Positions 1 to 7,932 of a stretch of 21,930 bases of DNA are shown here, piece by piece. How positions within the stretch are numbered: the stretch's first letter is position 1; every line of letters begins with the position of its first letter. Under the pieces are notes generated by a model, which was not told the origin of the DNA, made no database searches, and saw nothing but the letters and a program-made list of their open reading frames with translations. The position numbers were made by a program, and so were the translations under genes. The stretch is from a virus. The DNA lies in IMG/VR virus record IMGVR_UViG_3300046804_002662, positions 1 through 21,930 of that record, one strand, 5' to 3'.

Positions 1-72
1 ACGGACGAGGGCCTCTTAGCTCCCTATGCAGTTGGCGAGATTAACTTACAGGTTCGCTATCAGATCATGTAA
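1..72 (+). CDS. C-terminal end of an upstream tail gene (partial)
   Basis: An open frame from the first base ends at TAA 70-72 and encodes 23 residues ending LLAPYAVGEINLQVRYQIM. The alternating hydrophobic pattern before the stop looks like a terminal beta-strand. Position immediately upstream of the major tail tube gene is where siphoviruses usually place the tail terminator or tail completion (head-tail joining) protein, so that is the inferred role. Too little sequence is present to identify a family. The start and most of the gene lie outside the window. Confidence 0.6.
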   Translation, partial: TDEGLLAPYAVGEINLQVRYQIM

Positions 73-130
73 GCAAACCGTGTTCACAAGGTCTAATACA
101 GATAAACGTCTAGTAGTGACTGCTGGAACA

Positions 131-143
131 CCTCTTGAGAGGA
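131..143 (+). promoter_or_regulatory. Shine-Dalgarno of the tail tube gene inside a small hairpin
   Basis: The ribosome binding site GAGAGGA (137-143) sits 7 bases before ATG 151. Its GAGG is self-complementary with CCTC at 131-134, with TTGA as the loop, so the site can fold into a 4-bp hairpin. The 78 bases between the upstream stop and this start (73-150) contain no gene and no clear promoter. A weak longer-range pairing, GTGTTC 80-85 with GAACAC 126-131, is also possible. Confidence 0.45.
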
Positions 144-150
144 TAAAAAC

Positions 151-1704
151 ATGAGTTTTAATTTAATTCGTAATAGTAGAGTTTTCTTTACTACTGCTGT
201 AGGTTCGACTAGTGGACAAGTAAATCTTACTGGTACTGCAATTGCTAGTGGAATTCACGCAGCTAGTGCAATGACTAGCTCAAATACTTGGGAATTGCAA
301 GTACTAGATGGGTTCGGCTTTAGTCAAAATACTACTAGTGAAACTGTAACACTTAACGAAAGTGGTGCAACACCTGTTCGTGGTCAGCGTACATTTAACA
401 CGCAGCTAGATCCTGTTGATTTTAACATGACTACTTATATGCGTCCATATAAGTCTAGTACTACTACAAAAGCTGAAGAAAGCGTATTATGGAACGCACT
501 ATTTAGTGCAGGTACTATTGGCGGTGCTACTGGTGCATGGAAAGACGGCACCTATGATAACCCTGCTGAAGTAACGCTAGATAATAGTGATAAACACCAA
601 TTACAAAAATTTGGTTTAATCATTGTTATGGATAGTACAGCATTTGTTATTGATGATTGCGTATTAAACACAGCTACAGTTGATTTTGGTATTGATGCTA
701 TTGCTAGTGTTCAATGGGCTGGACAAGCTAAAAGTATTAGACAAGTAACAGCTCCAACATTTAGTGGAACTGACATGACAGGTACAATAGTTGGAGCATT
801 TACAGCTAAAGTAACTACAGCTCCATTTATTGCTAATAAGCTAAGTGTTTGCTCAGTAGAAGCACAAATTAGCCCAGGCAGTGTTGGCAGTGTTACAGTA
901 ACAGCCGGTAGTGGTTATACAAGCGCTCCTACGGTAGCCTTTGCAGAACCGTTTACTGCTACAGCGTTTAGCAGTGGTGGTACTGTAGCACTAAATAGTT
1001 ATATTTCTAGTGCTGGCAATTATTATAAAGTAATTGATGTTACCGGTACAGCACCATATACTCTAGGTGCTTCTGCTCCTACTCATTTAAGTGGTGTTGA
1101 AACTAGTAATGAAGCTGAACTAGAGTGGGTAGGTAGAATTGCTACAGGTACTGCAACTATAAGTGGCGGTGGGGTTGCTGGCGTTGCTATTACTGATAGT
1201 GGTGCAGGCTATACATCAGCACCAGCTATTACTTTAAGTGGCGGTGGTGGCAGTGGTGGAGCAGCTACAGCTACATTAAGCAGTAGCTATAGCGTACCAC
1301 TCACCGGTGGTAATTTAACAATTAGTAACAATATTAGTTATTTAACACCAGCTATTCTTGGTACAGTTAATCAACCAGCAACATACTTTACTGGTACACG
1401 TGCAGTAAGCGGTAGTTTAACAGCTTATTTACGTACTGGTACAGGTACTGGTAGCTTAATGAGTGCCTTGTTAGCTAGCAAAGATACTGATGTGGCTCCA
1501 GCTTATAATATCAATATTAAAGTCGGTGGAACTACTGGTACTTATGTAGAGTTTGATATTCCTGCTGGCGTATTACAAATTCCTACAATTGCTACAGAGC
1601 AAGTTGTTTCAACAACGATTAACTTTACTGCAGCTGGTAGTACTGCTGGCAGTTTTGATATTGCTAAAGCCAACGAACTAAATATTAAATATTACGCGTC
1701 CTAA
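151..1704 (+). CDS. Major tail tube protein with inserted decoration domain
   Basis: This 517-aa protein should polymerise into the tail tube. Residues 1-235 and about 386-517 both read as tube-type beta domains: GATPVRGQRTFNTQLDP (about 72-88) and TYFTGTRAVSGSLTAYLRTG (about 411-430) look like equivalent strands, which suggests a duplicated tube domain. Between them lies a Gly/Ser/Thr-rich insert (about 240-385). The insert has two GYTSAP motifs (255-260 and 353-358) flanking a segment with GNYYKV (289-294) and a later APTHLSG, of a type I recall in many phage structural proteins. The insert probably lies on the outer tube surface. The start is ATG 151 with Shine-Dalgarno GAGAGGA; the gene ends in tandem TAA stops. 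Identity rests on gene order (before G/GT chaperones and tape measure) plus the sequence pattern. An Ig-decorated tube of the T5 pb6 kind is the closest analogy. Confidence 0.82.
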   Translation: MSFNLIRNSRVFFTTAVGSTSGQVNLTGTAIASGIHAASAMTSSNTWELQVLDGFGFSQNTTSETVTLNESGATPVRGQRTFNTQLDPVDFNMTTYMRPYKSSTTTKAEESVLWNALFSAGTIGGATGAWKDGTYDNPAEVTLDNSDKHQLQKFGLIIVMDSTAFVIDDCVLNTATVDFGIDAIASVQWAGQAKSIRQVTAPTFSGTDMTGTIVGAFTAKVTTAPFIANKLSVCSVEAQISPGSVGSVTVTAGSGYTSAPTVAFAEPFTATAFSSGGTVALNSYISSAGNYYKVIDVTGTAPYTLGASAPTHLSGVETSNEAELEWVGRIATGTATISGGGVAGVAITDSGAGYTSAPAITLSGGGGSGGAATATLSSSYSVPLTGGNLTISNNISYLTPAILGTVNQPATYFTGTRAVSGSLTAYLRTGTGTGSLMSALLASKDTDVAPAYNINIKVGGTTGTYVEFDIPAGVLQIPTIATEQVVSTTINFTAAGSTAGSFDIAKANELNIKYYAS

Positions 1705-1719
1705 TAAGTTTTATCAACC

Positions 1720-1750
1720 GGGGCTAGACAACCTAGCCCCACTAATTTTA
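1720..1750 (+). terminator. Strong hairpin after the tail tube gene (possible partial terminator)
   Basis: GGGGCTAG (1720-1727) and CTAGCCCC (1733-1740) form a perfect 8-bp GC-rich stem with loop ACAAC. It is followed by ACTAATTTTATAT rather than a clean run of T, so termination may be only partial. Its place between the tube gene and the chaperones would lower chaperone expression relative to the tube protein, which is needed in far more copies. It could instead act as a 3' stabiliser of the tube mRNA. Confidence 0.6.
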
Positions 1751-1757
1751 TATACAC

Positions 1758-2177
1758 ATGGCAGACCTTAGTTTAAAAACCCTATTAGTACCCTCAAAAA
1801 GCGTTGAGGTAGAATACCCTGGCATGCCAGGTTTTAAAATTGACTTAGCTTTTTTAAGTCGTGAAACACTTGTTAATATTCGCAAAAAAGCAACAAAAAC
1901 TAGTTTTAAAAATCGTCAGCCTCAAGAAGAATTAAATGACGAACTATTTTTACAGCTATATGTAGAAAATGCCGTAAAAGGTTGGACTGGTTTAAAAATA
2001 CGTTATTTAGAGCAACTAGCGCCAGTAAATGTTAGTAGCTTAGATCCAGAAGACGAATTAAACTATAGTGCTGAAAACGCACTTTATTTAATGAAGAATT
2101 CCAGTGATTTTGATAGTTTTATTAGTGAGCAGGTTAGTGACCTGGGAAACTTTTCCAAGAGCAGCTCCAAGCAGTAG
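1758..2177 (+). CDS. Tail assembly chaperone, short form (lambda G-like)
   Basis: This 139-aa protein has a beta-rich N-terminus (about 1-35), followed by an acidic, mostly helical region. Position between tail tube and tape measure, plus the frameshift site near its 3' end, marks it as the G-type chaperone that helps coat the tape measure before tube polymerisation and is absent from the finished tail. The start is ATG 1758; an in-frame TAA at 1743 and no other start codon in between fix it. No Shine-Dalgarno is visible; only the AU-rich stretch after the hairpin precedes it. The normal frame ends at TAG 2175-2177, after SKSSSKQ. Assignment is by context and architecture; sequence similarity alone would be weak. 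Confidence 0.8.
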   Translation: MADLSLKTLLVPSKSVEVEYPGMPGFKIDLAFLSRETLVNIRKKATKTSFKNRQPQEELNDELFLQLYVENAVKGWTGLKIRYLEQLAPVNVSSLDPEDELNYSAENALYLMKNSSDFDSFISEQVSDLGNFSKSSSKQ

Positions 2178-2536
2178 AGTTGCAAGTAATTAATTACTTT
2201 CAAAATCAACAAGTAGGCATGACAAAAAACCAGTATTTAGATATGTGCGAAATGCTGGGTAGTGAACCTATAGAAAATGAAATGCCAGTAGAATTTGAAG
2301 ACTTTCCACTCGAAGTACAACAAGCTTTTAGCGTTTATAGAATGTTAAAGGATGAATGGGAAGGTTTTAATGGATTATATTTAGGTAAAAGCTTCATTGG
2401 TTTAACAGAAGTTTTACAATATATGGAAATAGATCATAGTGATAGAAAGCTAATAGTACAATTAATAAAAGTAATAGATACTATTAGAGGTGATCAATTG
2501 GCAAAAATACGAGAACAAAAGCCCGCTAGTAATTAA
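1758..2536 (+). CDS. Tail assembly chaperone GT fusion made by -1 frameshift
   Basis: This product is read as join(1758..2150, 2150..2536). After decoding GGA AAC at 2145-2150, a slip of one base back continues as CTT TTC CAA GAG directly into the downstream frame, giving a 259-aa protein (131 codons of G plus 128 residues). The extension begins LFQEQLQAVELQVINYF, a likely helix, and continues as an acidic helical domain ending at TAA 2534-2536. In lambda the T part of gpGT recruits tube subunits while G binds the tape measure, and the G:GT ratio is set by frameshifting. The same logic is inferred here. The stop codon lies within the loop of the terminator hairpin. Confidence 0.78.
2144..2183 (+). 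promoter_or_regulatory. Programmed -1 ribosomal frameshift signal (G GGA AAC plus stem-loop)
   Basis: The heptamer G GGA AAC (2144-2150) fits X XXY YYZ and is in the correct phase: the zero-frame codons are CTG GGA AAC. Ten bases later, GCAGCTC (2161-2167) can pair with GAGTTGC (2177-2183), a 7-bp stem with one G-T wobble and a 9-base loop that contains most of the zero-frame TAG. The lambda G/T site is GGGAAAG, which differs only in the last base. The -1 frame is open from here to 2536. Confidence 0.85.
2180..2536 (+). CDS. T-like chaperone extension frame (not an independent gene)
   Basis: This open frame can be opened at TTG 2180 to give 118 residues, but it has no credible ribosome binding site and its first codons are inside the frameshift stem-loop. 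The first internal ATG is 2219, also without a good Shine-Dalgarno. It stays open upstream through the slippery site, which is what a T domain made only as a fusion requires. The content is acidic and helical (for example EFEDFPLEVQQAF), fitting a chaperone arm. I regard it as part of the GT protein. Independent translation cannot be excluded from sequence. Confidence 0.6.
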   Translation: MQVINYFQNQQVGMTKNQYLDMCEMLGSEPIENEMPVEFEDFPLEVQQAFSVYRMLKDEWEGFNGLYLGKSFIGLTEVLQYMEIDHSDRKLIVQLIKVIDTIRGDQLAKIREQKPASN

Positions 2537-2552
2537 CACAGCGGGCTTTTTT
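2521..2552 (+). terminator. Rho-independent terminator after the chaperone genes
   Basis: GCCCGCT (2521-2527) pairs perfectly with AGCGGGC (2540-2546), with a 12-base loop and a T6 tract (2547-2552). The GT stop codon lies in the loop. The stem is fully complementary and GC-rich in an AT-rich genome. It ends the tube/chaperone transcript just before a new promoter. Confidence 0.93.
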
Positions 2553-2572
2553 ATTACTCAAAATTTTTGTAT

Positions 2573-2601
2573 TTGACATTTTGTGACCCTTGTGGTATAC
2601 T
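2573..2601 (+). promoter_or_regulatory. Strong sigma-70 promoter for the tape measure and tail tip genes
   Basis: The -35 TTGACA (2573-2578) matches consensus, the spacer is exactly 17 bases, and the -10 is TATACT (2596-2601) preceded by TGG (2593-2595), an extended -10. The predicted start is near A2608-2609, giving a leader of about 49 bases before ATG 2657. It lies 20 bases after the terminator T-tract. A short direct repeat TTGTG (2581-2585 and 2590-2594) lies in the spacer; I have no evidence that it is an operator. Confidence 0.88.
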
Positions 2602-2613
2602 TGGTGTAATCTC

Positions 2614-2629
2614 GCATAAAATATTATGC
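2614..2629 (+). other. Hairpin in the tape measure mRNA leader
   Basis: GCATAA (2614-2619) pairs with TTATGC (2624-2629) around loop AATA, close to the predicted 5' end of the transcript. It is AT-rich and not followed by a T-tract, so it is unlikely to be a terminator. It may protect the 5' end of the mRNA. Its 3' arm contains the ATG of a tiny open frame (2626-2655). Confidence 0.4.
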
Positions 2630-2656
2630 AACTAGAAAAATTCACCTGGAGCTGAT

Positions 2657-5600
2657 ATGGCAGGTAATAGAATAGATATGGATCTTAGCGTACAGGATCG
2701 AAGCAATACAATTAAAGACCGTACAAATGATGCTAAGAAATTAAATGAGCAACTAGAACGCGCACAAAATTTAATGCGCAGTACAGGTACTCAAACTGGT
2801 AATCAAGCAATGCGTAGGGCTGGTTATGCTGGCCAAGTAGAAGATTATAATATTGCTCATGGTGTTGCCGGTGCTGGTGGAGCAAGCGCCAGAGATTTTG
2901 CTGATCAATCTCGCGGATTGGGCCCACTTGTACGATTATATGCAAACTGGGCAGCTAACGTTTTTGCTGTAAGTGCCGCGTTTAATGCCTTGCGTGAAGC
3001 CATGTCTACAGACATGTTATTACGTGGACTAGATCAATTAGGTGCACAAAGCGGCGTAGCTTTAGGCGGATTAGCAAAACAATTTGCTGCTGTAACAGAT
3101 GGAGCAGTTAGTTTAAGATTAGCTTCTGAAATGACTGCCAAGGCTATGAGTAGTGGTATGAGTCCTGAGCAATTTATTGAATTAGGTAAAGTTGCTAAAG
3201 GAGCCAGTCAAGCTCTTGGTATTAACATGGATGATGCAGTTAGCAGACTAACTCGCGGTATAGTTAAATTAGAACCAGAATTATTAGACGAACTTGGTAT
3301 ATTTACAAAACTAGATAAAGCAGTTACTGATTATGCTCGTCAAATTGGCAAAAGTGAAAATCAATTAAGCGATTTTGAGCGTCGTCAGGCATTTGCTAAC
3401 GCAGTATTAAAAGAAGGTAAGGATAAGTTTGGAGCAATTGCACAAGAAGGAAATCCTTACGATCAGTTGTTAGCAAGTTTAAAAAATGTAGCACAAGATC
3501 TACTAAGTATTGTAAATACAGTTATAGGTCCAATAGCGCGATTCTTAGCTAATAATACAGAATTACTGGGTGTAGCTATAGCAGGTGCAGTAATTAAGAT
3601 TACAAACCAAGCTATTCCAGCATTAGTTAATTGGCAGATTGAAATGAAAAATGCTGCTAAAGTAGCTGCTCAACGTGCTAATGAAATTAGTGAGGTATTT
3701 GCTAAATCTGATTGGGATAGGGCAGTTGCTAAAACAGTAGTACCAGAAATCCGCAAACAACTAAATGCGGCAGAAAAGGAACTTAGAGCAGAGCAGCTAA
3801 GGCTGCTAGATATGGGCAAGAGTGACGTTAAAAATAGACAGTGGTTTAAAGAACTAACGACTCAAGAAGAACTAAGTGGTCGCGCACAGTTAAATGTTAA
3901 TAAGCAAATTACTAAAGAAGTTGACAAACAGACTGATTCACAAAAAGCTTTTAATGCACAACTAAGTTCTGTAGTAGAAAAACAAAAAATTGTAGCAAAA
4001 TTACGTCAAGATGAAGCTAGAGAACTAGCAAAATTACAGGAATCAGGACAATTTGAAACTACTGGGTTACGTGATATTGCTCAAACAGCAAAAAACGTAA
4101 AAGCAGCTAAATTAGATTTATTAAGTAATGTATATGATTTAGTTTACAGTAAAGGATTTACTGGTGGTCTTGGAGAATTTTATAAGGAAGTAGACGCTAG
4201 AAAAGATTTTGATAGATTAGATCGTTTAGCTACAAAATTAAAAGGAACATTTTTAGGTATTGCTGCACAAATTGGATTAGCTTTTCAAGCTGCTAGCAAA
4301 TACTTAATTTATGTAGAAATAGCTGTTGCCGCATTTTATGCTTTAGATGCCGTATTTAGTACAAATAAAAAACAAGTTAAAGCATTAGACGATGCAATTA
4401 GTAGCATGGAAGAAACTACTAAAACTGCTAGTATGACTGCAGAAAAATTTATTGGTATCTTAAATGCAGAAAGTATAGTAGCAGTATCAAATAACTTTAA
4501 CGGGATGACTAGTAGTGTTAAAGCTACTGCTAAAGCATTCGGTGAATTTGAGAAATACAGCAGTACATTTAATAAAATAAAAGAATTTTATTCTGGTAGT
4601 CCACTTAACGCAGGTACTATGGGTGGTGCAGTAGGTGCAGCCATTGGATCAGCATTTGGTGGTATAGGTGCTGTACCTGGATCAGTAGTAGGTTTAGGAG
4701 TTGGTACACTATTAGGAGGAATTGTTGGCGCAGTTACTGAAAAAGAGCAAAATAAAGTAGCTGAAGAAATATCAGATTTATTAACACAGGCTATACAAAG
4801 CGCTCCGGAAGGTGATATTAGAAATTCCCTTGAAGAAAAGCTTGGTGCGGCTCTTGGAACAACTACACTAAATAAAAAGAGTATTAAAGATATAGTACAA
4901 AGCAGTGATGACTTAACCTCACTATTAAAAAATATTGGAAAAGTACTTGAGCAAACCGATAAAATTTTAGAGCAATCTAAGATTTTAACAAAAAATATTG
5001 AAGAGACTACAAAAAAGCAGGTACAAAGTTATCAAACTTTGGCAAATAGTGTAAGCGATCAAAGCCCTTTAACTACATTTTTAATGGATACATTAAAGCG
5101 CACTCAGGCATTAACAGCTGGTTTTGGCGACGTTCGTGCCGCAGTAGCAGCATTAGATAGTTTAGCACAAACAGGCCCAACATTTGCTGCTATGACTACA
5201 GAGCAAGCTAATAATTTAAATCAAATTATTGCACAGTATAAAGTATTGCGCGAAGAAGAATCAGATTTAAGAAAATCTATTAAAGATAGAAATGAAGAAT
5301 TTGAAAAAACCAATAAGAAAACGGTTGATCAGCTAAAGAAAGATCTAGACAAATTAGGTATAGAAGAAGGATCCTCAGTATATCAAGCCACTTTAAGCAA
5401 AAGCGAAAAACAAGCGCTAGCAGCACAAAAAGCGGATAAAACTAGGATAGAAGAAATTCAAAAACTTATTCTAGGTTTAAGTGAATCAACTGCTAATATT
5501 GCTCAAGATACTGCTGCAAAAACATTAGACATAATGTTAAAAGGCTATGAATTACAAATTAGAAAAATGGGCATCGAAGCTTCAAAAACTATGACCGCTT

Positions 5601-7930
5601 TAGCTGGAGCATCTGTTCGTGGTATAGATATAGATACTAAGTTAAATATTGAAGCAATTAAAGTAGAACAAGAATTAACTAACATTAACAGAGAATTAGT
5701 AATAGCTATGGAATTTGGCAGAATTGCTACTGAGAAGTTGACAGACGCATATATGCTAACATACTATAAAGAAGCTGAGGCAAAGGCTAGAGGCAGAAAT
5801 GATGCAGAAGAAGCAACTAGATTATCTAATTTAATAACAGGTATTGAACGTAAGCAAAAAACATATGGTCCATCTGGTACTGCTGTTGATCCTACTACTG
5901 GCCAAGTTGTAGAAGGCCAAGATATGCAACAACGTATGCGTGATGCTATGAAAAAAGGCGGTCCTAGAGCTGTTGCAGATTTAATTAAGGAAACAGGTGC
6001 TACTGCTTATCAAACTATGCTTCCTGTATTTTTAAATGCTAGTGTTGTTCAAACTCAAGCTAATTTAAGAATAGCTGCTGAAAAACTTAAGGGAGAAGTA
6101 CAAAAAGAAGCTTATAAAGTTGCTGATGAATTAAAAGTTGGTGAATCTGAGTATAGAAAATTAACAGCAGCAATGGGAGCATTTTCAACTGGATTAAGTA
6201 GTGGCTACTCTCAACTGTTGAAAAATATCAGTGAGGATGCACGAGATAGACTAGATATACAAAAAATAACTGGTCAAATAAGAGTACAGCAAGCTATTAT
6301 AGATAGTCCAGAAGCAACAAAAGATGCCAAAGATAAAGCCAAAGCAGCAATTGACCAATTAAAGGTAGAAGAAGATAGACTTACTGCAGAACAAAAATTA
6401 GTAAGAACTTATAGAGATAAAAGTACTGCTATACAAATTAATATAGACAAAACACGAGCTTTAAGTGATGCCGCACAGGCCGCTATAGAAGCTCAAATGA
6501 AGAACATGGATCAGTCAACTGCTGCAGGTATGCAGGAAGCAGAAGAAAAGAGACAAGAAAGCTTTAGAAAGAGAATGGCAGCAAATTCTCAAATTTATCA
6601 ATATCAAACTCAAATTATTAGAGATACAGTTAGTGAGCTAGAATCAGAGTTAAAAGGGCTATCAGATGAAGGAGCTATAAGTGCCTTCATGGGTGGAGAA
6701 AAAGGAAAACAATTAGGTCAACTAAAAACTGTTTTAGAAGGTCAAGATTTTATACAAAATATTATTCAAGGCATGGAGAAGGCTAGAGAAGCAGCCGAAA
6801 AACTATCTGCACAGATTAGAATTACAGCACTAAGACAAGACGAGCTAATAGAAAAATCTCGCGGACAACGTGAAATAGAAATGCAACGAGCTGATTTAAA
6901 CAGACAGTTTTTTGCAGATGAACTAAACAGGACAAAAAGTAGAATTGGTACAATGGCTAGTTTAGGATTATTAACTGACCAAGAGATAGCTGATGCCGAA
7001 AGAAACGATCAAAGAGCAAGAATACGATTAGAATTGGAAGGCAGATTAGCCAGTTTTGCTGAGCAAAAAATACGTGCTGAAGAAGAGTACCAAAAAGTAC
7101 TAGCTATGGAACGCACCAGATTAGGCTTAGCAAATGACCAGATGCCAGATTCAGAACTCGCAAGACTAGCTTTAGCTCGTAAAACTCGGACGCAAACAAT
7201 GGCTGATGATGCTTCAGCAGCTGCTAGAACAGCTGGTAAAGCTAATGAGGACTTCTTAACAGAACAAGCAAACCTATCTGAAAGCCAAAAGAAATATGCG
7301 GCTGTATTTAAAAATTCTTTTGATAGTATGGCTAATGCAATAGTTGAATTTAGTAAAACCGGCAAGTTTTCATTTAAAGACTTTGTAAATAGTATGCTAC
7401 AAGATATACTAAGATTAGAAGCGCAAATGTTAACACAAAGTATTTATAAAAGCTTTATGGGTTCATTCCTATCTAATAGTGCCGGCGATGGCAGCGCTTT
7501 AGTTAGTTTGGCTAAATCAATATTTGGTTTTGCTAATGGTGGATATGCTAACTTAGGTATGCCTATTAAAAAGTATGCTATGGGCGGTATAATAGATCGT
7601 CCTACGTTATTTACTTATGCAAATGGTACGAACAAAGCTGACATGGCACTTGTTGGTGAAGGAAAATACTCAGAAGCTGTGGTGCCGCTACCAGACGGTA
7701 AAACAATACCAGTTACTATGAATGGTAGAAGCGGAGAAGTTTATGTAACAGTAAACAACAACACAAATCAACAAGCTAAAGTTAGTGAAAGTAAAGATAG
7801 CCGTGGCAATCGCCGTATTGAAGTTACTGTTGGTGATATGGTTGCTGGAGAAATTTCTCGTACTGGTAGCACGCTACAACAAACTTTTAGCAATACTTAT
7901 GGTATTGGTCAAATGGTTGGAAGGAGATAA
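2657..7930 (+). CDS. Tail tape measure protein
   Basis: This 1757-aa protein sets tail length and probably helps DNA cross the cell envelope. A charged N-terminal helix (about 1-45) is followed by a conserved-looking helical tape-measure core (about 130-300, including SRLTRGIVKLEPELLDELG). Hydrophobic segments lie at about 92-113, 283-323 and 530-567, and a Gly-zipper stretch at about 653-694 could insert in membrane. Long coiled-coil regions fill the middle. The C-terminus resembles the lambda tape-measure C-terminal domain (KTGKFSFKDFVNSMLQ near 1565). The tape-measure hallmark VGEGKYSEAVVPLPDG is near 1664-1680. Start: ATG 2657 with GGAG (2648-2651). It is the first gene after the promoter at 2573. 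At about 0.15 nm per residue the tail would be roughly 260 nm, less if the C-terminus is cleaved as in lambda gpH. Expected partners are the G/GT chaperones. Confidence 0.93.
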   Translation: MAGNRIDMDLSVQDRSNTIKDRTNDAKKLNEQLERAQNLMRSTGTQTGNQAMRRAGYAGQVEDYNIAHGVAGAGGASARDFADQSRGLGPLVRLYANWAANVFAVSAAFNALREAMSTDMLLRGLDQLGAQSGVALGGLAKQFAAVTDGAVSLRLASEMTAKAMSSGMSPEQFIELGKVAKGASQALGINMDDAVSRLTRGIVKLEPELLDELGIFTKLDKAVTDYARQIGKSENQLSDFERRQAFANAVLKEGKDKFGAIAQEGNPYDQLLASLKNVAQDLLSIVNTVIGPIARFLANNTELLGVAIAGAVIKITNQAIPALVNWQIEMKNAAKVAAQRANEISEVFAKSDWDRAVAKTVVPEIRKQLNAAEKELRAEQLRLLDMGKSDVKNRQWFKELTTQEELSGRAQLNVNKQITKEVDKQTDSQKAFNAQLSSVVEKQKIVAKLRQDEARELAKLQESGQFETTGLRDIAQTAKNVKAAKLDLLSNVYDLVYSKGFTGGLGEFYKEVDARKDFDRLDRLATKLKGTFLGIAAQIGLAFQAASKYLIYVEIAVAAFYALDAVFSTNKKQVKALDDAISSMEETTKTASMTAEKFIGILNAESIVAVSNNFNGMTSSVKATAKAFGEFEKYSSTFNKIKEFYSGSPLNAGTMGGAVGAAIGSAFGGIGAVPGSVVGLGVGTLLGGIVGAVTEKEQNKVAEEISDLLTQAIQSAPEGDIRNSLEEKLGAALGTTTLNKKSIKDIVQSSDDLTSLLKNIGKVLEQTDKILEQSKILTKNIEETTKKQVQSYQTLANSVSDQSPLTTFLMDTLKRTQALTAGFGDVRAAVAALDSLAQTGPTFAAMTTEQANNLNQIIAQYKVLREEESDLRKSIKDRNEEFEKTNKKTVDQLKKDLDKLGIEEGSSVYQATLSKSEKQALAAQKADKTRIEEIQKLILGLSESTANIAQDTAAKTLDIMLKGYELQIRKMGIEASKTMTALAGASVRGIDIDTKLNIEAIKVEQELTNINRELVIAMEFGRIATEKLTDAYMLTYYKEAEAKARGRNDAEEATRLSNLITGIERKQKTYGPSGTAVDPTTGQVVEGQDMQQRMRDAMKKGGPRAVADLIKETGATAYQTMLPVFLNASVVQTQANLRIAAEKLKGEVQKEAYKVADELKVGESEYRKLTAAMGAFSTGLSSGYSQLLKNISEDARDRLDIQKITGQIRVQQAIIDSPEATKDAKDKAKAAIDQLKVEEDRLTAEQKLVRTYRDKSTAIQINIDKTRALSDAAQAAIEAQMKNMDQSTAAGMQEAEEKRQESFRKRMAANSQIYQYQTQIIRDTVSELESELKGLSDEGAISAFMGGEKGKQLGQLKTVLEGQDFIQNIIQGMEKAREAAEKLSAQIRITALRQDELIEKSRGQREIEMQRADLNRQFFADELNRTKSRIGTMASLGLLTDQEIADAERNDQRARIRLELEGRLASFAEQKIRAEEEYQKVLAMERTRLGLANDQMPDSELARLALARKTRTQTMADDASAAARTAGKANEDFLTEQANLSESQKKYAAVFKNSFDSMANAIVEFSKTGKFSFKDFVNSMLQDILRLEAQMLTQSIYKSFMGSFLSNSAGDGSALVSLAKSIFGFANGGYANLGMPIKKYAMGGIIDRPTLFTYANGTNKADMALVGEGKYSEAVVPLPDGKTIPVTMNGRSGEVYVTVNNNTNQQAKVSESKDSRGNRRIEVTVGDMVAGEISRTGSTLQQTFSNTYGIGQMVGRR

Positions 7931-7932
7931 TT

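Noticed and set aside
2180-2536. Independent T gene starting at TTG 2180
   Set aside because: No ribosome binding site is visible and the start lies inside the frameshift stem-loop; the frame is open upstream to a phase-correct slippery heptamer, so it is better read as an extension of G.
2614-2629. Second terminator between the promoter and the tape measure gene
   Set aside because: The stem is only 6 bp, AT-rich and lacks a T-tract.
7009-7365. 118-aa open frame on the minus strand inside the tape measure gene
   Set aside because: It lies antisense to a well-supported coding region, shows no promoter or ribosome binding site, and its composition is that of a mirrored helical gene.
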